NCBI GenBank assembly: GCA_905221605.1
Contig: CAJNDS010000591.1
Span: forward strand, 852,701-916,700
Reading direction: 5' to 3'
Source of the DNA: Symbiodinium natans
Taxonomy: Eukaryota > Sar > Dinophyceae > Suessiales > Symbiodiniaceae
Length of the DNA stretch: 64,000 nt
How positions within the stretch are numbered: position 1 is the first letter of the stretch; each line of letters starts with the position of its first letter. A program made the translations under genes and the position numbers. Below the pieces are notes generated by a model, which saw only the letters and a list, made by a program, of their open reading frames with translations, had not been told where the DNA came from and did not search any database. Shown here one piece after another: positions 54,133 through 63,042 of the stretch.

Positions 54133-54900
54133 ATGAATAATAGCATTCCAATCGTCAAACCAATAGACATACCGGAATACACATACAAAAACTCAAAATA
54201 TGATATGATGCCGTCGCTTCCATTCCGTGGTATATTGGTAGCCTCTTCGACCGGCGGTAAAACGGTATTGATACAAAATCTCATATTGAATATTTATAAA
54301 GGCTCCTTTGAAAGAATATTTATATTCAGTCCTAGCGTTCATGTTGATGACACATGGAACAGCGTAAAAAAACATATATCGGAAAATATGAATGTAGATA
54401 CAGAAAAAGAAAAAACATACTTTGAAGAATATAACCCCGAAGCATTAAACCAAATTATAAAAACGCAACATAAAGTTATTGATTATCAAAAAAAGAATAA
54501 GCAAAAACATTTGCATTCAATATTAATTGTCATTGATGATTTCGCGGACGATCCAAAATTCGTAAGGTATTCAAATATATTACATTCCCTATTTACTCGT
54601 GGTCGCCACAATGCAATATCTGTATTATTATCAACTCAAAAATATAATGTCCTCGCTCCTATCGTAAGGTTAAATACATCAGCTTTATTTATATTCCGAT
54701 TGAAAAATATGAATGAGGTAAATTCATTTCTAGAAGAAAATTCCGCATTAGTAAATAAAGAAGAATTATATGAAATGTATAGAATAGCTATAAACGATGC
54801 CCCCTATTCATTCTTATATATAAATACAAATGCAAAAGATATAAATCGTATGTTCTTTATTCGCTTTGAAAAAGCTATGACAATATCATCTGAATTATAA
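54133..54900 (+). CDS. FtsK-HerA-type (A32-like) DNA packaging ATPase
   Basis: A 255-aa protein. Walker A is ASSTGGKT at 37-44 (Lys43), with Ala in place of the first Gly. Walker B is ILIVIDDFADD at 130-140 (Asp135, Asp136). FTRGRHNAISVLLSTQ at about 154-169 matches the arginine/sensor region of poxvirus A32-like and PLV/virophage packaging ATPases. It would power genome entry into the preformed capsid. The length is normal for the family. It is transcribed divergently from the 49-aa gene through a 37-bp AT-rich gap that must hold both promoters. Confidence 0.9.
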   Translation: MNNSIPIVKPIDIPEYTYKNSKYDMMPSLPFRGILVASSTGGKTVLIQNLILNIYKGSFERIFIFSPSVHVDDTWNSVKKHISENMNVDTEKEKTYFEEYNPEALNQIIKTQHKVIDYQKKNKQKHLHSILIVIDDFADDPKFVRYSNILHSLFTRGRHNAISVLLSTQKYNVLAPIVRLNTSALFIFRLKNMNEVNSFLEENSALVNKEELYEMYRIAINDAPYSFLYINTNAKDINRMFFIRFEKAMTISSEL

Positions 54901-55202
54901 ACCTTATTCATTCATAAAATTTATTCATAAAATATATTTCAAAATATTTTATTATTCATTAATCCACTCATTCACCTTTTCACCCTGTGGTCGGAGATCC
55001 AGCGATCGGCGTCGGCACCAGCGCTTTCACCTTGGATTGATTTAGGGTTTTGGGGGTTTTGTTTTTTTTTTAGCAACAACTAATTCATACAAGTTGCTTT
55101 TTGGGTCTTCGCCTCATCGTCACTTCTTCTTTCCCTTGGTCTTTTCCTTGGTTAGTATGTGTAGAAAAATATCTTTAATATTAGTATTAAAATCTTATTT
55201 AG
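54901..55202. other. Non-coding gap entering a GC-richer island
   Basis: The first 60 bp are AT-rich with repeated ttcataaaat words. From about 54965 the base composition rises, and a short host-like string, gatttagggttttgggg, appears at about 55038. No gene seen. Confidence 0.5.
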
Positions 55203-55604
55203 TCAAGTTGCAATGTGCTTGATAAGTCCGATAGGAACTCCGCTTTTCTTTTCTTTTTGTGGTGGTGGGACAACACGCCCTTTTGTTTTGGCGTGACTTG
55301 TTGTATCACGTGGTGGCGTCTTGGGTCGTGCCTTGACCTGTGGTGGTGCCATATCCTGTGGTCGTTTTGTTGGTCTTGCTTTGCTTTTTGGTGCTGTGGT
55401 GGTGGTATGCTCATCCTTTTTCTTCCTCTTTTGCTCCTCACCAACCAAGTAGGAAATAGCATCTTCCTTCACCATATGTCGTCGCTCCCTTGCTTCAAAG
55501 GTCTTCTCGTCCACCAGAAACCTGTTGATCATGAAATTCATGACCTTGGATACAACAAGACACAAAAAGAACTGACAAAAACAAAAAACAAACTCGGAAG
55601 TCAA
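55203..55604 (-). CDS. Basic Pro/Lys/Thr-rich hypothetical protein
   Basis: A 133-aa frame; an internal Met at residue 22 (ATG at 55541) is an equally likely start and would remove a hydrophobic leader. The middle is EKTFEARERRHMVKEDAISY followed by a basic stretch, then a low-complexity tail with repeated KARP/PP elements. The opposite strand also has a 133-codon frame, but it is Trp/Cys/Leu-rich, as expected of antisense to such a tail. The codon use is GC-richer than its neighbours, so the gene may be acquired. Function unknown. Confidence 0.45.
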   Translation of the reverse strand: MTSEFVFCFCQFFLCLVVSKVMNFMINRFLVDEKTFEARERRHMVKEDAISYLVGEEQKRKKKDEHTTTTAPKSKARPTKRPQDMAPPQVKARPKTPPRDTTSHAKTKGRVVPPPQKEKKSGVPIGLIKHIAT

Positions 55605-56016
55605 GAGACGCTGTAGTCTCCCATTGTCGTTGCCTTACATGAAGAAGGACGTTAACAAAAAAAAACTAAATGTGCTAAAACCAGCAAAGATACGAGTAGG
55701 AGTGTCTCGTTCGCATCGCCAGTAGCTCCAAGGGGAAAAATAACGCCATTACCTTGTTGGAATAAAATGAAAGGAAAACGTCTGCGGAAAATACACCAAG
55801 TTCAACAACCACAAAAAAAAACACGACTGAAAGAGAAAAAAGAGACGAGAGGGGAAAAGAGAGAGAGGCGCATTCACTCTACCAGATCTAGCGCAAGTCC
55901 GCGAGAAGGGTGAGGTAAGAAAGGAAGAGAAAAAGAGGTGCAAAAGCAGTATAAAATTCATAAAAAAAATATATTTCATAAAATAATATTATTCCAAATT
56001 ATTTTATGAAATCTCA
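55605..56016. other. Gap of mixed composition, no clear gene
   Basis: GC-richer until about 55935, with A runs and GAGA-rich stretches, then abruptly AT-rich again (ttcataaaaaaaatatatttcataaaat), like the words at 54905-54950. The two AT-rich edges suggest that about 1 kb was inserted between them. Confidence 0.4.
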
Positions 56017-56226
56017 TCAAATCAATGAATAACTACACAAATTTATAGCGGGTAATTTATATACCAATTTATCGCTCTTCGTTTCTTCTAATTTTTCAAT
56101 CCTTTCTATACAATCCTTCAATGTATTGAATAGTAAAATATCAGTTTTAGTTTTCTCGTTAATGTCTAGTTCCTTTATTTGTTGCATATTTTCCGTGGCA
56201 GTATTTTTAGATGTTTTCAAACCCAT
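56017..56226 (-). CDS. Small protein with possible N-myristoylation start
   Basis: A 69-aa protein beginning MGLKTSKN, which fits the MGxxxS N-myristoylation pattern, then a helical segment (KDCIERIEKLEETKSDK). It lies 26 bp beyond the start of the fiber gene's 3' neighbour, in the same direction as the fiber and capsid genes, so it is probably a virion component. No family recognised. Confidence 0.55.
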   Translation of the reverse strand: MGLKTSKNTATENMQQIKELDINEKTKTDILLFNTLKDCIERIEKLEETKSDKLVYKLPAINLCSYSLI

Positions 56227-56252
56227 ATATTAACATTTAGATAAAAAATATT

Positions 56253-58808
56253 TTAATCATCGTCTTTAACTTTCTTTTTTAATTTCGTTATTTCTGATTT
56301 CAACTTTGTTATTTCCTTTTGCATTTCTTGCACACAACCCCAAAGAACAACTGACATTTTATTATATGCTAATAATTTTACGCCTTCTTCGTTATAATAT
56401 ATGATGTTGTCCCATTCAGAAGGCATTTTAGCGTTTTTAATATCATCTGCTATAAAACCTAGGTTGCTCTTCTTGTCTTCATCCTTAATAAAATTATATG
56501 TTTTCGGTTTAATATATTTAACCGCTTTGTAACATTCTTTCGTGTCTATTTCCTTAATGTTCTCTTTCAATTTAGCGTCTGATGTTTCAGTTAAAGCAAC
56601 ACACGTTACATTTCCACCAATGTCTGCATTACTTGTTGTGGTAAAAACACCATAAACATCAACCCCTGTATTTGTAGCGTCTAATCTTGATAAATTATTA
56701 TTACTTAATCTAATAAATCCATCATCATCTGGATTATTTATTAATACTCTTTGTTGTCCTGAAACATCAGTATTTGTAATTTCCAGTTGTCCGACTAGTG
56801 TAACTTTTCCGTCTGTTAATTTAATTTCCGGTGTCGATGCTTCTAATCCAACTGTTAAATTAATATCACCTAATGTATCACCATTCCTAACAAATAGTTT
56901 ATATTGTCCATCCAACACTTCTTTCAATTCGCTACTGTTCTGAAACATAAAACGCCCCCAACTAACAACATCTGCCTCACCAACAATATTACCTATACTG
57001 TTAAATGTTAAGTTATTTGTAACTGCTCTATTTATTGTTATTCCGTTAGTGTCGTTTAATTGTAATGCTATTGTTCCTGTTGTAGGGTCAGTTGTTCTAT
57101 CAGTTTGAAGACTAAAATTAATTTCTTCTGTTGATATTACATTCAATGAATTATTAACGTCTGCTCTTTGAAATATTCTTCCATCAGTGCTTAATAACTG
57201 TTGTCCTAAAAATGTTGCGTCATTTTCCACTCTCGTTTCGTTAAAATTACTTACACCGCCTACTGTTAAATGATATGAAAAATTATACGCTCTTCCTATT
57301 CCTACTGTTGCTGTTGTTGTGCTTCCAATGCGTAATCTATAATCGCCTCCTGTGTCGTGTAAAATCATTTCCGTTCCGTTTGCTGGATTACTCGGGTTCA
57401 TACATCTAAAATTTCTGTTCTTAAATTCAAATACTCCTTGTGTGTCCCTAATTCTTAAATTATAATTAGCATCTCCACTATTTCTAAACATATCAAACCC
57501 CGCTGTCGGTAGTAGAATATCACCTGTTGAATTTGTTAAATCTAAATTACCTCTAAAATCTGTATCTTTATAAAAAACCGTTTTACTATTTGCTTTATCA
57601 CATTCTAAATGTGTATTAGTATCTCCATCTGTTGCTGTTCCTGTCATTAATCTTAAAGCGTCTTCATCAGTTCTAATATCCAGCGATGTATTAACTTTCG
57701 TAGCATTTACATATCTGTCTAATGTTGTGTTCGCATCCGTAAATTCCATTAAACCATTTACTCTTAAATTTTGTCTAACGATAGCATTATCAACAACATC
57801 TAATGTATAACCTCCTGTTAATGTATTTGCTCCTGTATCTACTAATAACGAATGTGATTTAACATATTGATTAGCATTGCTATTTAAATTTAAAATTCTC
57901 CCTGCATCACCAACGGAATTATAACAATCGATATTATCATTGTTAAAAGTAATATAATTATCAGTATTCCGAACCGTAAAAGATAAATTAGCATCTGCTG
58001 TATTTTCTACTACTAGACCACCTGTCGGCGTTTCTATTTTTCCAGACATTTTATAACCCGCATTATTATTTGTTAAATCTAATTGTTTAATAGCATCGTC
58101 TGACGTATTATTACAAAATATTTTATCGCCTTGTAAAGTTATATAACTCGTTGCATTTTTAAACTCCGCTAAAACTTTGTCTCCTCCACCTGTTTGATTA
58201 CTGAATAATAAACCTGCTACCGGACTTATATTTACTGTTGAATTATTTAACGTTAAACCACTATGAATAACAGTCGGGGCGCTACAATCAATAATAGGAT
58301 TGGCACTAAATCTATTTGTAAAATCTGATTTAGGAACTCTTAAATCTAATAAGTTATCAATTTCTGTATCGGTGTAGCCACCTCCACCACCTGCACCCGC
58401 TATTAATGTATCCACCTCACCTTTATTATAGAAATTTGTTGCTAATAATGTATTATTTTGATAATTAGTATTTAAATTCGTGTCTATTTGCGCTTGTGTA
58501 TAATAATTACTAAATGTTGAATCAATTTCTGTTTTGTTGTAAAAGGTGCTCGTTAAAGTGGCGTTTGTTTGGTAGTCCGTGTTTAACAAATGTGTTATTG
58601 AACTAATATTCTGGAAGTTTTGAAGTTGTTTCGTGTTTAAAACTGCTATATCTGCTGTATTTGTTGCTATATTAGAAGTATTAGCCGAGTTAGTGTTTTC
58701 TACTTCTGTTTTGGTAGCGTATTGATCGCTTATTTCAGTTGCCCCTGTTGAAAAGATTTTGTAAATTTCGTTCGCGTAAAGCGTGGTTAAGTTGTTTATA
58801 GAAGCCAT
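56253..58808 (-). CDS. Fiber/spike protein with C-terminal S74 intramolecular chaperone
   Basis: An 851-aa protein. The N-terminal 170 residues hold repeated short helical segments of the form YNKTEIDSTF, YYTQAQIDTNL and FYNKGEVDTLI, typical of trimeric fiber stalks. A long beta-rich region with many Asn, Thr and Gly follows (170-735). The C-terminus has the S74 self-cleaving chaperone: SDAKLKENI with the Ser743/Lys748 dyad, GFIADDI, and a terminal coiled coil (EMQKEITKLKSEITKLKKK). In phage tailspikes and related fibers the domain trims itself off after trimer assembly. It probably binds the host cell surface. It precedes the capsid gene's 3' end by 62 bp, in the same direction. Confidence 0.85.
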   Translation of the reverse strand: MASINNLTTLYANEIYKIFSTGATEISDQYATKTEVENTNSANTSNIATNTADIAVLNTKQLQNFQNISSITHLLNTDYQTNATLTSTFYNKTEIDSTFSNYYTQAQIDTNLNTNYQNNTLLATNFYNKGEVDTLIAGAGGGGGYTDTEIDNLLDLRVPKSDFTNRFSANPIIDCSAPTVIHSGLTLNNSTVNISPVAGLLFSNQTGGGDKVLAEFKNATSYITLQGDKIFCNNTSDDAIKQLDLTNNNAGYKMSGKIETPTGGLVVENTADANLSFTVRNTDNYITFNNDNIDCYNSVGDAGRILNLNSNANQYVKSHSLLVDTGANTLTGGYTLDVVDNAIVRQNLRVNGLMEFTDANTTLDRYVNATKVNTSLDIRTDEDALRLMTGTATDGDTNTHLECDKANSKTVFYKDTDFRGNLDLTNSTGDILLPTAGFDMFRNSGDANYNLRIRDTQGVFEFKNRNFRCMNPSNPANGTEMILHDTGGDYRLRIGSTTTATVGIGRAYNFSYHLTVGGVSNFNETRVENDATFLGQQLLSTDGRIFQRADVNNSLNVISTEEINFSLQTDRTTDPTTGTIALQLNDTNGITINRAVTNNLTFNSIGNIVGEADVVSWGRFMFQNSSELKEVLDGQYKLFVRNGDTLGDINLTVGLEASTPEIKLTDGKVTLVGQLEITNTDVSGQQRVLINNPDDDGFIRLSNNNLSRLDATNTGVDVYGVFTTTSNADIGGNVTCVALTETSDAKLKENIKEIDTKECYKAVKYIKPKTYNFIKDEDKKSNLGFIADDIKNAKMPSEWDNIIYYNEEGVKLLAYNKMSVVLWGCVQEMQKEITKLKSEITKLKKKVKDDD

Positions 58809-58870
58809 TATTAAATTAAGTAGATTTTATTTAATTTAATAATGTTTTATTTCTTTTGTCAGATCTCAAT

Positions 58871-60337
58871 TTAATCGAGAACAGTCGAGGCACTTTCGGA
58901 GAGCTCAAAAACATGTTCTGAAACGAGCGTAACATATACCTGTTCTACGCCTAATGCGAAGGTGTTGTTCGCCCCTTTCAATTTAAAAGTTAATAAGGAG
59001 CCCATTTTGGTGTTGCTTCCTGTAAAATTCATATCTGGTTGCTTATCGAAATTTATTCCACCAATAAACTTATCGTTAGCGTATCTGTAAATGTCAATTG
59101 AAAAACCGTCATAAAACGGAGACATAACATTAACAGCACGGCGTAAGAAATACATAGCTTCGGCTAAACTTTCTATTGCTTGTTCGGGGAACTTTTTATT
59201 CGCGATCTGAACATAATATGAAATTTGTTTGGTGCTGTCAATCACACCTTCTAAATTATCAATTGATGCCGCCATGGGATGCCAGAACCACGTCCATTTC
59301 TTCTTGGCAAAATTTCCGGCTGTGTTATTAGTTTCAATCTGTGAATTGGAAAGGGTAAAAAACATTTGAGATAATCGTGTTGAAGACTTAACAATATTCA
59401 TATTGATTTCGGTATTTCCTGCCGCGAAAGATTGTGAAAAACTGTGATAGGCTGGATAAACCATACGAAGCCGACCCCCTTTCAATAAATGCGAAACCAC
59501 GTTATTATTGACGGAATTGTCGACTGTGATTAATTCGCATCGAAGGATACAATTTTGAATTGCCCACGAGGTTGTAGTGTTTCGTGTGGTAAAATATAAA
59601 CCATTAACATCGTCTTCCGCCTGCGTTCCTGCTACCGGCGTAGCCGGATTGATTACCGGTTCTTGTGCATCGGAACAAATTTCAAAGATAAATTCTAACG
59701 GACAATATCGAATAGGCGGATAATACCCAGATTGAACGAACCCGCAACATGGCTTATGTCCCATCCGAACGAATTTACCTTGCTCAATTCCTGTCGTGTT
59801 GGCTCGCGTAAGTTTTGGTAAAACAATTCCTCTATCATTTCTACCAGTAGTAGCTGTGGCATCGTGTGTTTCAATTGCAAACGCATAAAGTCTATTAATT
59901 CGGCTGTCGTATCGGGTTAAACATCCTTCCTGAATATCGTCTAAATTTCTTACTTCTTCGCTTTTAAAAGATTTCATTTCTTCGCATACTAAATTATAGT
60001 TGTCAATGTCGTTAATCTGTTGCCCTGCCGCATTGCATCTATAACGAGTGAAAAAGGCGTGGCTTTCACCTAATGGTCTTAAATATTCTCCTGCTGTCTG
60101 TGATGTATTCACAACATCAAAAAATAAGCAAATGCTGGACATATCGATGTAATTGTTGTCTTCTCCCGTGATCACAAATTTAATATATTTATTACCATTA
60201 TTCGAACTAAAAATATTTCCGGATACACTAGGGAAATGAACCTGCTTACGATCGGTGATATACGCGGCACTTTCGGGAAGTCCGAACTGTAACGAGTTTA
60301 TCATGTTATCCTGTGTTTCAGCAATAACTAAATCCAT
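58871..60337 (-). CDS. Major capsid protein, double jelly roll
   Basis: A 488-aa protein. The start QFGLPESAAYITDRKQVHFP and the C-terminal block SPFYDGFSIDIYRYANDKFI, GGINFDKQPDMNFTGSNTKM and GSLLTFKLKG match the pattern of PLV/adintovirus double-jelly-roll capsid proteins (a conserved end with an FTGxNT turn). The length is normal. It would form the trimeric capsomers of an icosahedral shell. It lies in a leftward virion block with the fiber downstream. Confidence 0.85.
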   Translation of the reverse strand: MDLVIAETQDNMINSLQFGLPESAAYITDRKQVHFPSVSGNIFSSNNGNKYIKFVITGEDNNYIDMSSICLFFDVVNTSQTAGEYLRPLGESHAFFTRYRCNAAGQQINDIDNYNLVCEEMKSFKSEEVRNLDDIQEGCLTRYDSRINRLYAFAIETHDATATTGRNDRGIVLPKLTRANTTGIEQGKFVRMGHKPCCGFVQSGYYPPIRYCPLEFIFEICSDAQEPVINPATPVAGTQAEDDVNGLYFTTRNTTTSWAIQNCILRCELITVDNSVNNNVVSHLLKGGRLRMVYPAYHSFSQSFAAGNTEINMNIVKSSTRLSQMFFTLSNSQIETNNTAGNFAKKKWTWFWHPMAASIDNLEGVIDSTKQISYYVQIANKKFPEQAIESLAEAMYFLRRAVNVMSPFYDGFSIDIYRYANDKFIGGINFDKQPDMNFTGSNTKMGSLLTFKLKGANNTFALGVEQVYVTLVSEHVFELSESASTVLD

Positions 60338-60354
60338 AACTTATATATTATTTA

Positions 60355-60597
60355 TTAGATTTTTTTATTATTAATATTATTATATTTTTTATGTGAATTT
60401 AAACTGTTAATATTTTTTGAAATTGGTTTTTCTAATTGCGGTTGCGCTACTGCCGTTGCATCGGCTTCAACAATTCCTCTAATAGTTTCATAAGATGAAT
60501 TGTTGATGCTTTTCGTAAGCTTGTTTTTAAATTGGACGTTTTCGGGGGCTTTTCCTACCCTTGTTTGTTCTTTCTGTTTCCTGACCTTATTAAGCAT
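60355..60597 (-). CDS. Small basic hypothetical protein
   Basis: An 80-aa, Lys/Asn-rich protein starting MLNKVRKQKEQTRVGKAPEN. The middle segment IRGIVEADATAVAQPQLEKP could be a short structured patch. It sits 17 bp upstream of the capsid gene, between it and the lipase-like gene. A DNA-condensing virion protein is possible from charge and position only. Confidence 0.55.
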   Translation of the reverse strand: MLNKVRKQKEQTRVGKAPENVQFKNKLTKSINNSSYETIRGIVEADATAVAQPQLEKPISKNINSLNSHKKYNNINNKKI

Positions 60598-60619
60598 TCT
60601 ATTATATTATTTAGGAAAA

Positions 60620-61162
60620 TCATTTTTCATCAGGCGGTAGTGTCTCACTAACTCCATCAAATGCGCTTATGTCATGATTTTTTAAAGGGTTTAGACTATC
60701 AGTATATACATTCATCGCGCCTCCATCGAAAGCACTTACCAAATCTCCAACTTTTCTAAATCTTTTATGTTCTTCCGTGTTAGGGTTAAAACCTAAACTG
60801 AATGTAGGGCTGTTATATGTTCTCGTTCTTAAACTTCTATCTGGAAAATCTTTTGCAAGCGTTAAAACAACTGGACCTGCCTGACTATGTCCGACCAACT
60901 CCGTTATTTGCGGGTTATCCTGCAATACTCGCTTCGCTTCAATGTATCGTTCCATATCACGGACGCCACCTAATACACCAAAAGGGAGCTTCGTTAAGTT
61001 TTCTAACCAATTAACAGCGCTGGTTGTTCCTCCAACATACATTTTATTTCCTTTAACAAAAATTTTATTATCACGATCGTAAGCATATTTAATACCCTGC
61101 GAATTTGAAATTTTGCCGTTACTTTCTAGCATCGTATTTAGTTGCGATTGTATTTTTGACAT
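60620..61162 (-). CDS. Lipase-like alpha/beta hydrolase
   Basis: A 180-aa protein with an ELVGHSQAGPVVL nucleophile elbow (Ser93; the last Gly of GxSxG is Ala), GDLVSAFD supplying Asp140, and KNHDIS supplying His163: the Ser-Asp-His order of class 3 lipases. The earlier YVGGTTSAVNWLENL also fits the class-3 pattern. Lipase-like genes are known from several PLVs and virophages, where a role in membrane passage or lipid handling is assumed but not proven. It is divergent from the minor capsid gene across a 53-bp gap. Confidence 0.75.
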   Translation of the reverse strand: MSKIQSQLNTMLESNGKISNSQGIKYAYDRDNKIFVKGNKMYVGGTTSAVNWLENLTKLPFGVLGGVRDMERYIEAKRVLQDNPQITELVGHSQAGPVVLTLAKDFPDRSLRTRTYNSPTFSLGFNPNTEEHKRFRKVGDLVSAFDGGAMNVYTDSLNPLKNHDISAFDGVSETLPPDEK

Positions 61163-61215
61163 TATATAAAAAAGATTATAAATTATTTATATCAATTATA
61201 TTATATAACAATATT
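61163..61215. promoter_or_regulatory. Bidirectional AT-rich promoter region
   Basis: All 53 bp between two divergent genes are nearly pure A/T. TTATATAA-like words lie next to both start codons (tatataaaaaa on the lipase side, attatataacaatatt on the capsid side). Similar words precede most viral genes. Confidence 0.5.
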
Positions 61216-62085
61216 ATGAGTATCAGACCATTGACGTATAAAAAAGTTTATGTAAATTCAAAATACCGCACTTCAAACAGTCGTGGAATAAGCGACTTTC
61301 AAATTGAATTAAGGGAAACCTTTGAAATACCCGATGGCACTATTATGCAAGTTCACGAGTTAGCCATTCCGAATACGTGGTATTCAATAAACTCAAATAA
61401 TCAAAATCTATATTTTAGACATCAGATCATCGCACCAGCTACACCGCAAGGCATAACGTATAGGCGTATTGAAATACCAGTGGGAAATTACTCACCGCCG
61501 GAATTAGCAAATGCAATTCAGACACAACTGAATTTTTTCTTTGATAGTGGCGGTCGGTCAAATTCCTATACCGTCGCATACAACACGATATCAAATAAGA
61601 TGACGGTATCCTCAAATTATACAGAGGTGCTTTTTATTCCCTTAACTGATGCCGACGTTCCATCTTTCGTAGGTTCGTTTTCCAACAGTGTAGATCTGAA
61701 TAATTTGAACTCTATAAATGAAGTGTTAAGTTTTAACGTTACGGTAGGCGATAGTTTCACTTCATCCGCTCCATGGACAACCGGCTTTATTAAGCTTCTC
61801 CATCACCAAGACCTATACATATCGTGTCCGGAACTGTCAAATAATAATTTTCATAGTCCTTCGTCTTTTTCAAACGCGATCGTAAAAAAAGTTCCTGTCA
61901 ATGCTTCCTTTGCAGGTATTATAAATGATCCCTACGGCGTTACAGATTACGATTATGTCAATGTCTCACGTCGTTCAATAAGACGGCTAACTTTTAGAAT
62001 AACCGATGAAACGGGCAACCTTATCGACTTCAACGGCGTCGATCTCAGTTTTAGCCTCCTCTTTCATAATAGCGATGCTACATGA
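61216..62085 (+). CDS. Minor capsid (penton-type) protein
   Basis: 290 aa from the ATG at 61216, which I prefer to the longer in-frame start because the extra 37 residues are AT-rich promoter sequence. The start RPLTYKKVYVNSKYR, the SDFQIEL and VHELAIPNTWYSI blocks, and a beta-rich end (VSRRSIRRLTFRITDETGN) match the PLV/Polinton minor capsid family, a single jelly roll at the vertices. It should cap the five-fold positions of the shell built by the 58871-60337 product. Confidence 0.8.
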   Translation: MSIRPLTYKKVYVNSKYRTSNSRGISDFQIELRETFEIPDGTIMQVHELAIPNTWYSINSNNQNLYFRHQIIAPATPQGITYRRIEIPVGNYSPPELANAIQTQLNFFFDSGGRSNSYTVAYNTISNKMTVSSNYTEVLFIPLTDADVPSFVGSFSNSVDLNNLNSINEVLSFNVTVGDSFTSSAPWTTGFIKLLHHQDLYISCPELSNNNFHSPSSFSNAIVKKVPVNASFAGIINDPYGVTDYDYVNVSRRSIRRLTFRITDETGNLIDFNGVDLSFSLLFHNSDAT

Positions 62086-62118
62086 AACGTAATAGAAAAT
62101 ATATAGAACAATATATAT

Positions 62119-62670
62119 ATGACAGATCAAAGCTCGGAAATTGTAGCAGTCAATGATGAACCTGAAAATGAAGCAACCGAAGCGCAACCTGAAACCGAAG
62201 CACCAATGCCTGAACCGGAAAAGGATGAAGCTAAACGAGTTAAAATTCGTGACGTTGTAAAAGAACCTGCTGAATGTAGGGACTGTAAAAAAACGATGAC
62301 TATAAAAACGTTGAGATATACCCATCCTGAAAAATGCGAAAAGAAACCAAGTAATATTATTGATAAACCAGTAAAAAGACAAGCACCTAGAACCAAAGCA
62401 AAAATAAACGTTGAACCTCTCGCACCGGAACATAATGAAAATAATTCAGTGGCACCGCCACAATATCAAGAACAACAACCGCCTGTTACAAAAGCAATTC
62501 CGCCAGTGCAACCGCAACAATTTTCAAATCCTTATGCAAATTTAACGCAACAACAATTATTGCAACTACAAATGAAATCAATGAACGCCGAAATTTTGAG
62601 AAGAAGACAGGAAAAATCTGATAATATGTGCAAAGCCATGTTTCAATCAAGAAGTAAAAAATCTAAATAA
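62119..62670 (+). CDS. Acidic/Gln-Pro-rich protein with Cys motif
   Basis: A 183-aa protein. The N-terminal 40 residues are Glu/Pro-rich, then ECRDCKKTMTIKTLRYTHPEKC (Cys-x2-Cys and a later Cys/His) could bind zinc. A Pro/Gln-rich linker and a C-terminal helix with basic tail (MNAEILRRRQEK...SRSKKSK) follow. ATATATATATG precedes the start. No family assigned. Being transcribed after the minor capsid gene suggests a virion or assembly role. Confidence 0.65.
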   Translation: MTDQSSEIVAVNDEPENEATEAQPETEAPMPEPEKDEAKRVKIRDVVKEPAECRDCKKTMTIKTLRYTHPEKCEKKPSNIIDKPVKRQAPRTKAKINVEPLAPEHNENNSVAPPQYQEQQPPVTKAIPPVQPQQFSNPYANLTQQQLLQLQMKSMNAEILRRRQEKSDNMCKAMFQSRSKKSK

Positions 62671-62682
62671 TAATATATACAA

Positions 62683-63024
62683 ATGGTTCTATATAATAGG
62701 TTCAAATTTCAGAAAAATAAAAAAATGCATAAGAAAAAATCATTAGATAATCCCGTCGTGAATTCACCCGAAGATCTGGTGTATAGGCAACAAAATATTG
62801 ATTATTTACTGAATTTGAAAAAGCAACTGGAAGCGAGAGAGGCAAAAGAAAAGAATCTGGCGTTTAAACGTAGATTGTTAGAGGGTCAGATGAAAGCAAA
62901 TTATGAAAGTGAGATGTCAAGATTGAAAGGGGAAATGCATAATCCTAGAATACCCGAGACTTCTCTGGAACATCTCAAAAAAAGGTATGACACATTAAGC
63001 GAATTAAGTGAAACAATTTTCTAA
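62683..63024 (+). CDS. Small coiled-coil protein
   Basis: 113 aa, mostly one long predicted helix (YLLNLKKQLEAREAKEKNLA and EMSRLKGEMHN). The basic N-terminus is FKFQKNKKMHKKKS. An internal Met (in MHKKKS) is an alternative start. AATAATATATAC lies just before the ATG. It is 12 bp after the previous gene. No family recognised. Confidence 0.6.
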   Translation: MVLYNRFKFQKNKKMHKKKSLDNPVVNSPEDLVYRQQNIDYLLNLKKQLEAREAKEKNLAFKRRLLEGQMKANYESEMSRLKGEMHNPRIPETSLEHLKKRYDTLSELSETIF

Positions 63025-63042
63025 AACAATATATAAAAAAGA

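Noticed and set aside
55215-55616. Plus-strand 133-codon frame as a membrane protein
   Set aside because: Its Trp/Cys/Leu content is what antisense of the Pro/Lys/Thr-rich minus frame gives; the minus frame is preferred.
61105-61215. Upstream start of the minor capsid gene at 61105
   Set aside because: The added residues overlap the lipase gene start and the AT-rich promoter; family proteins begin near the RPLTYKKVYVNS block.
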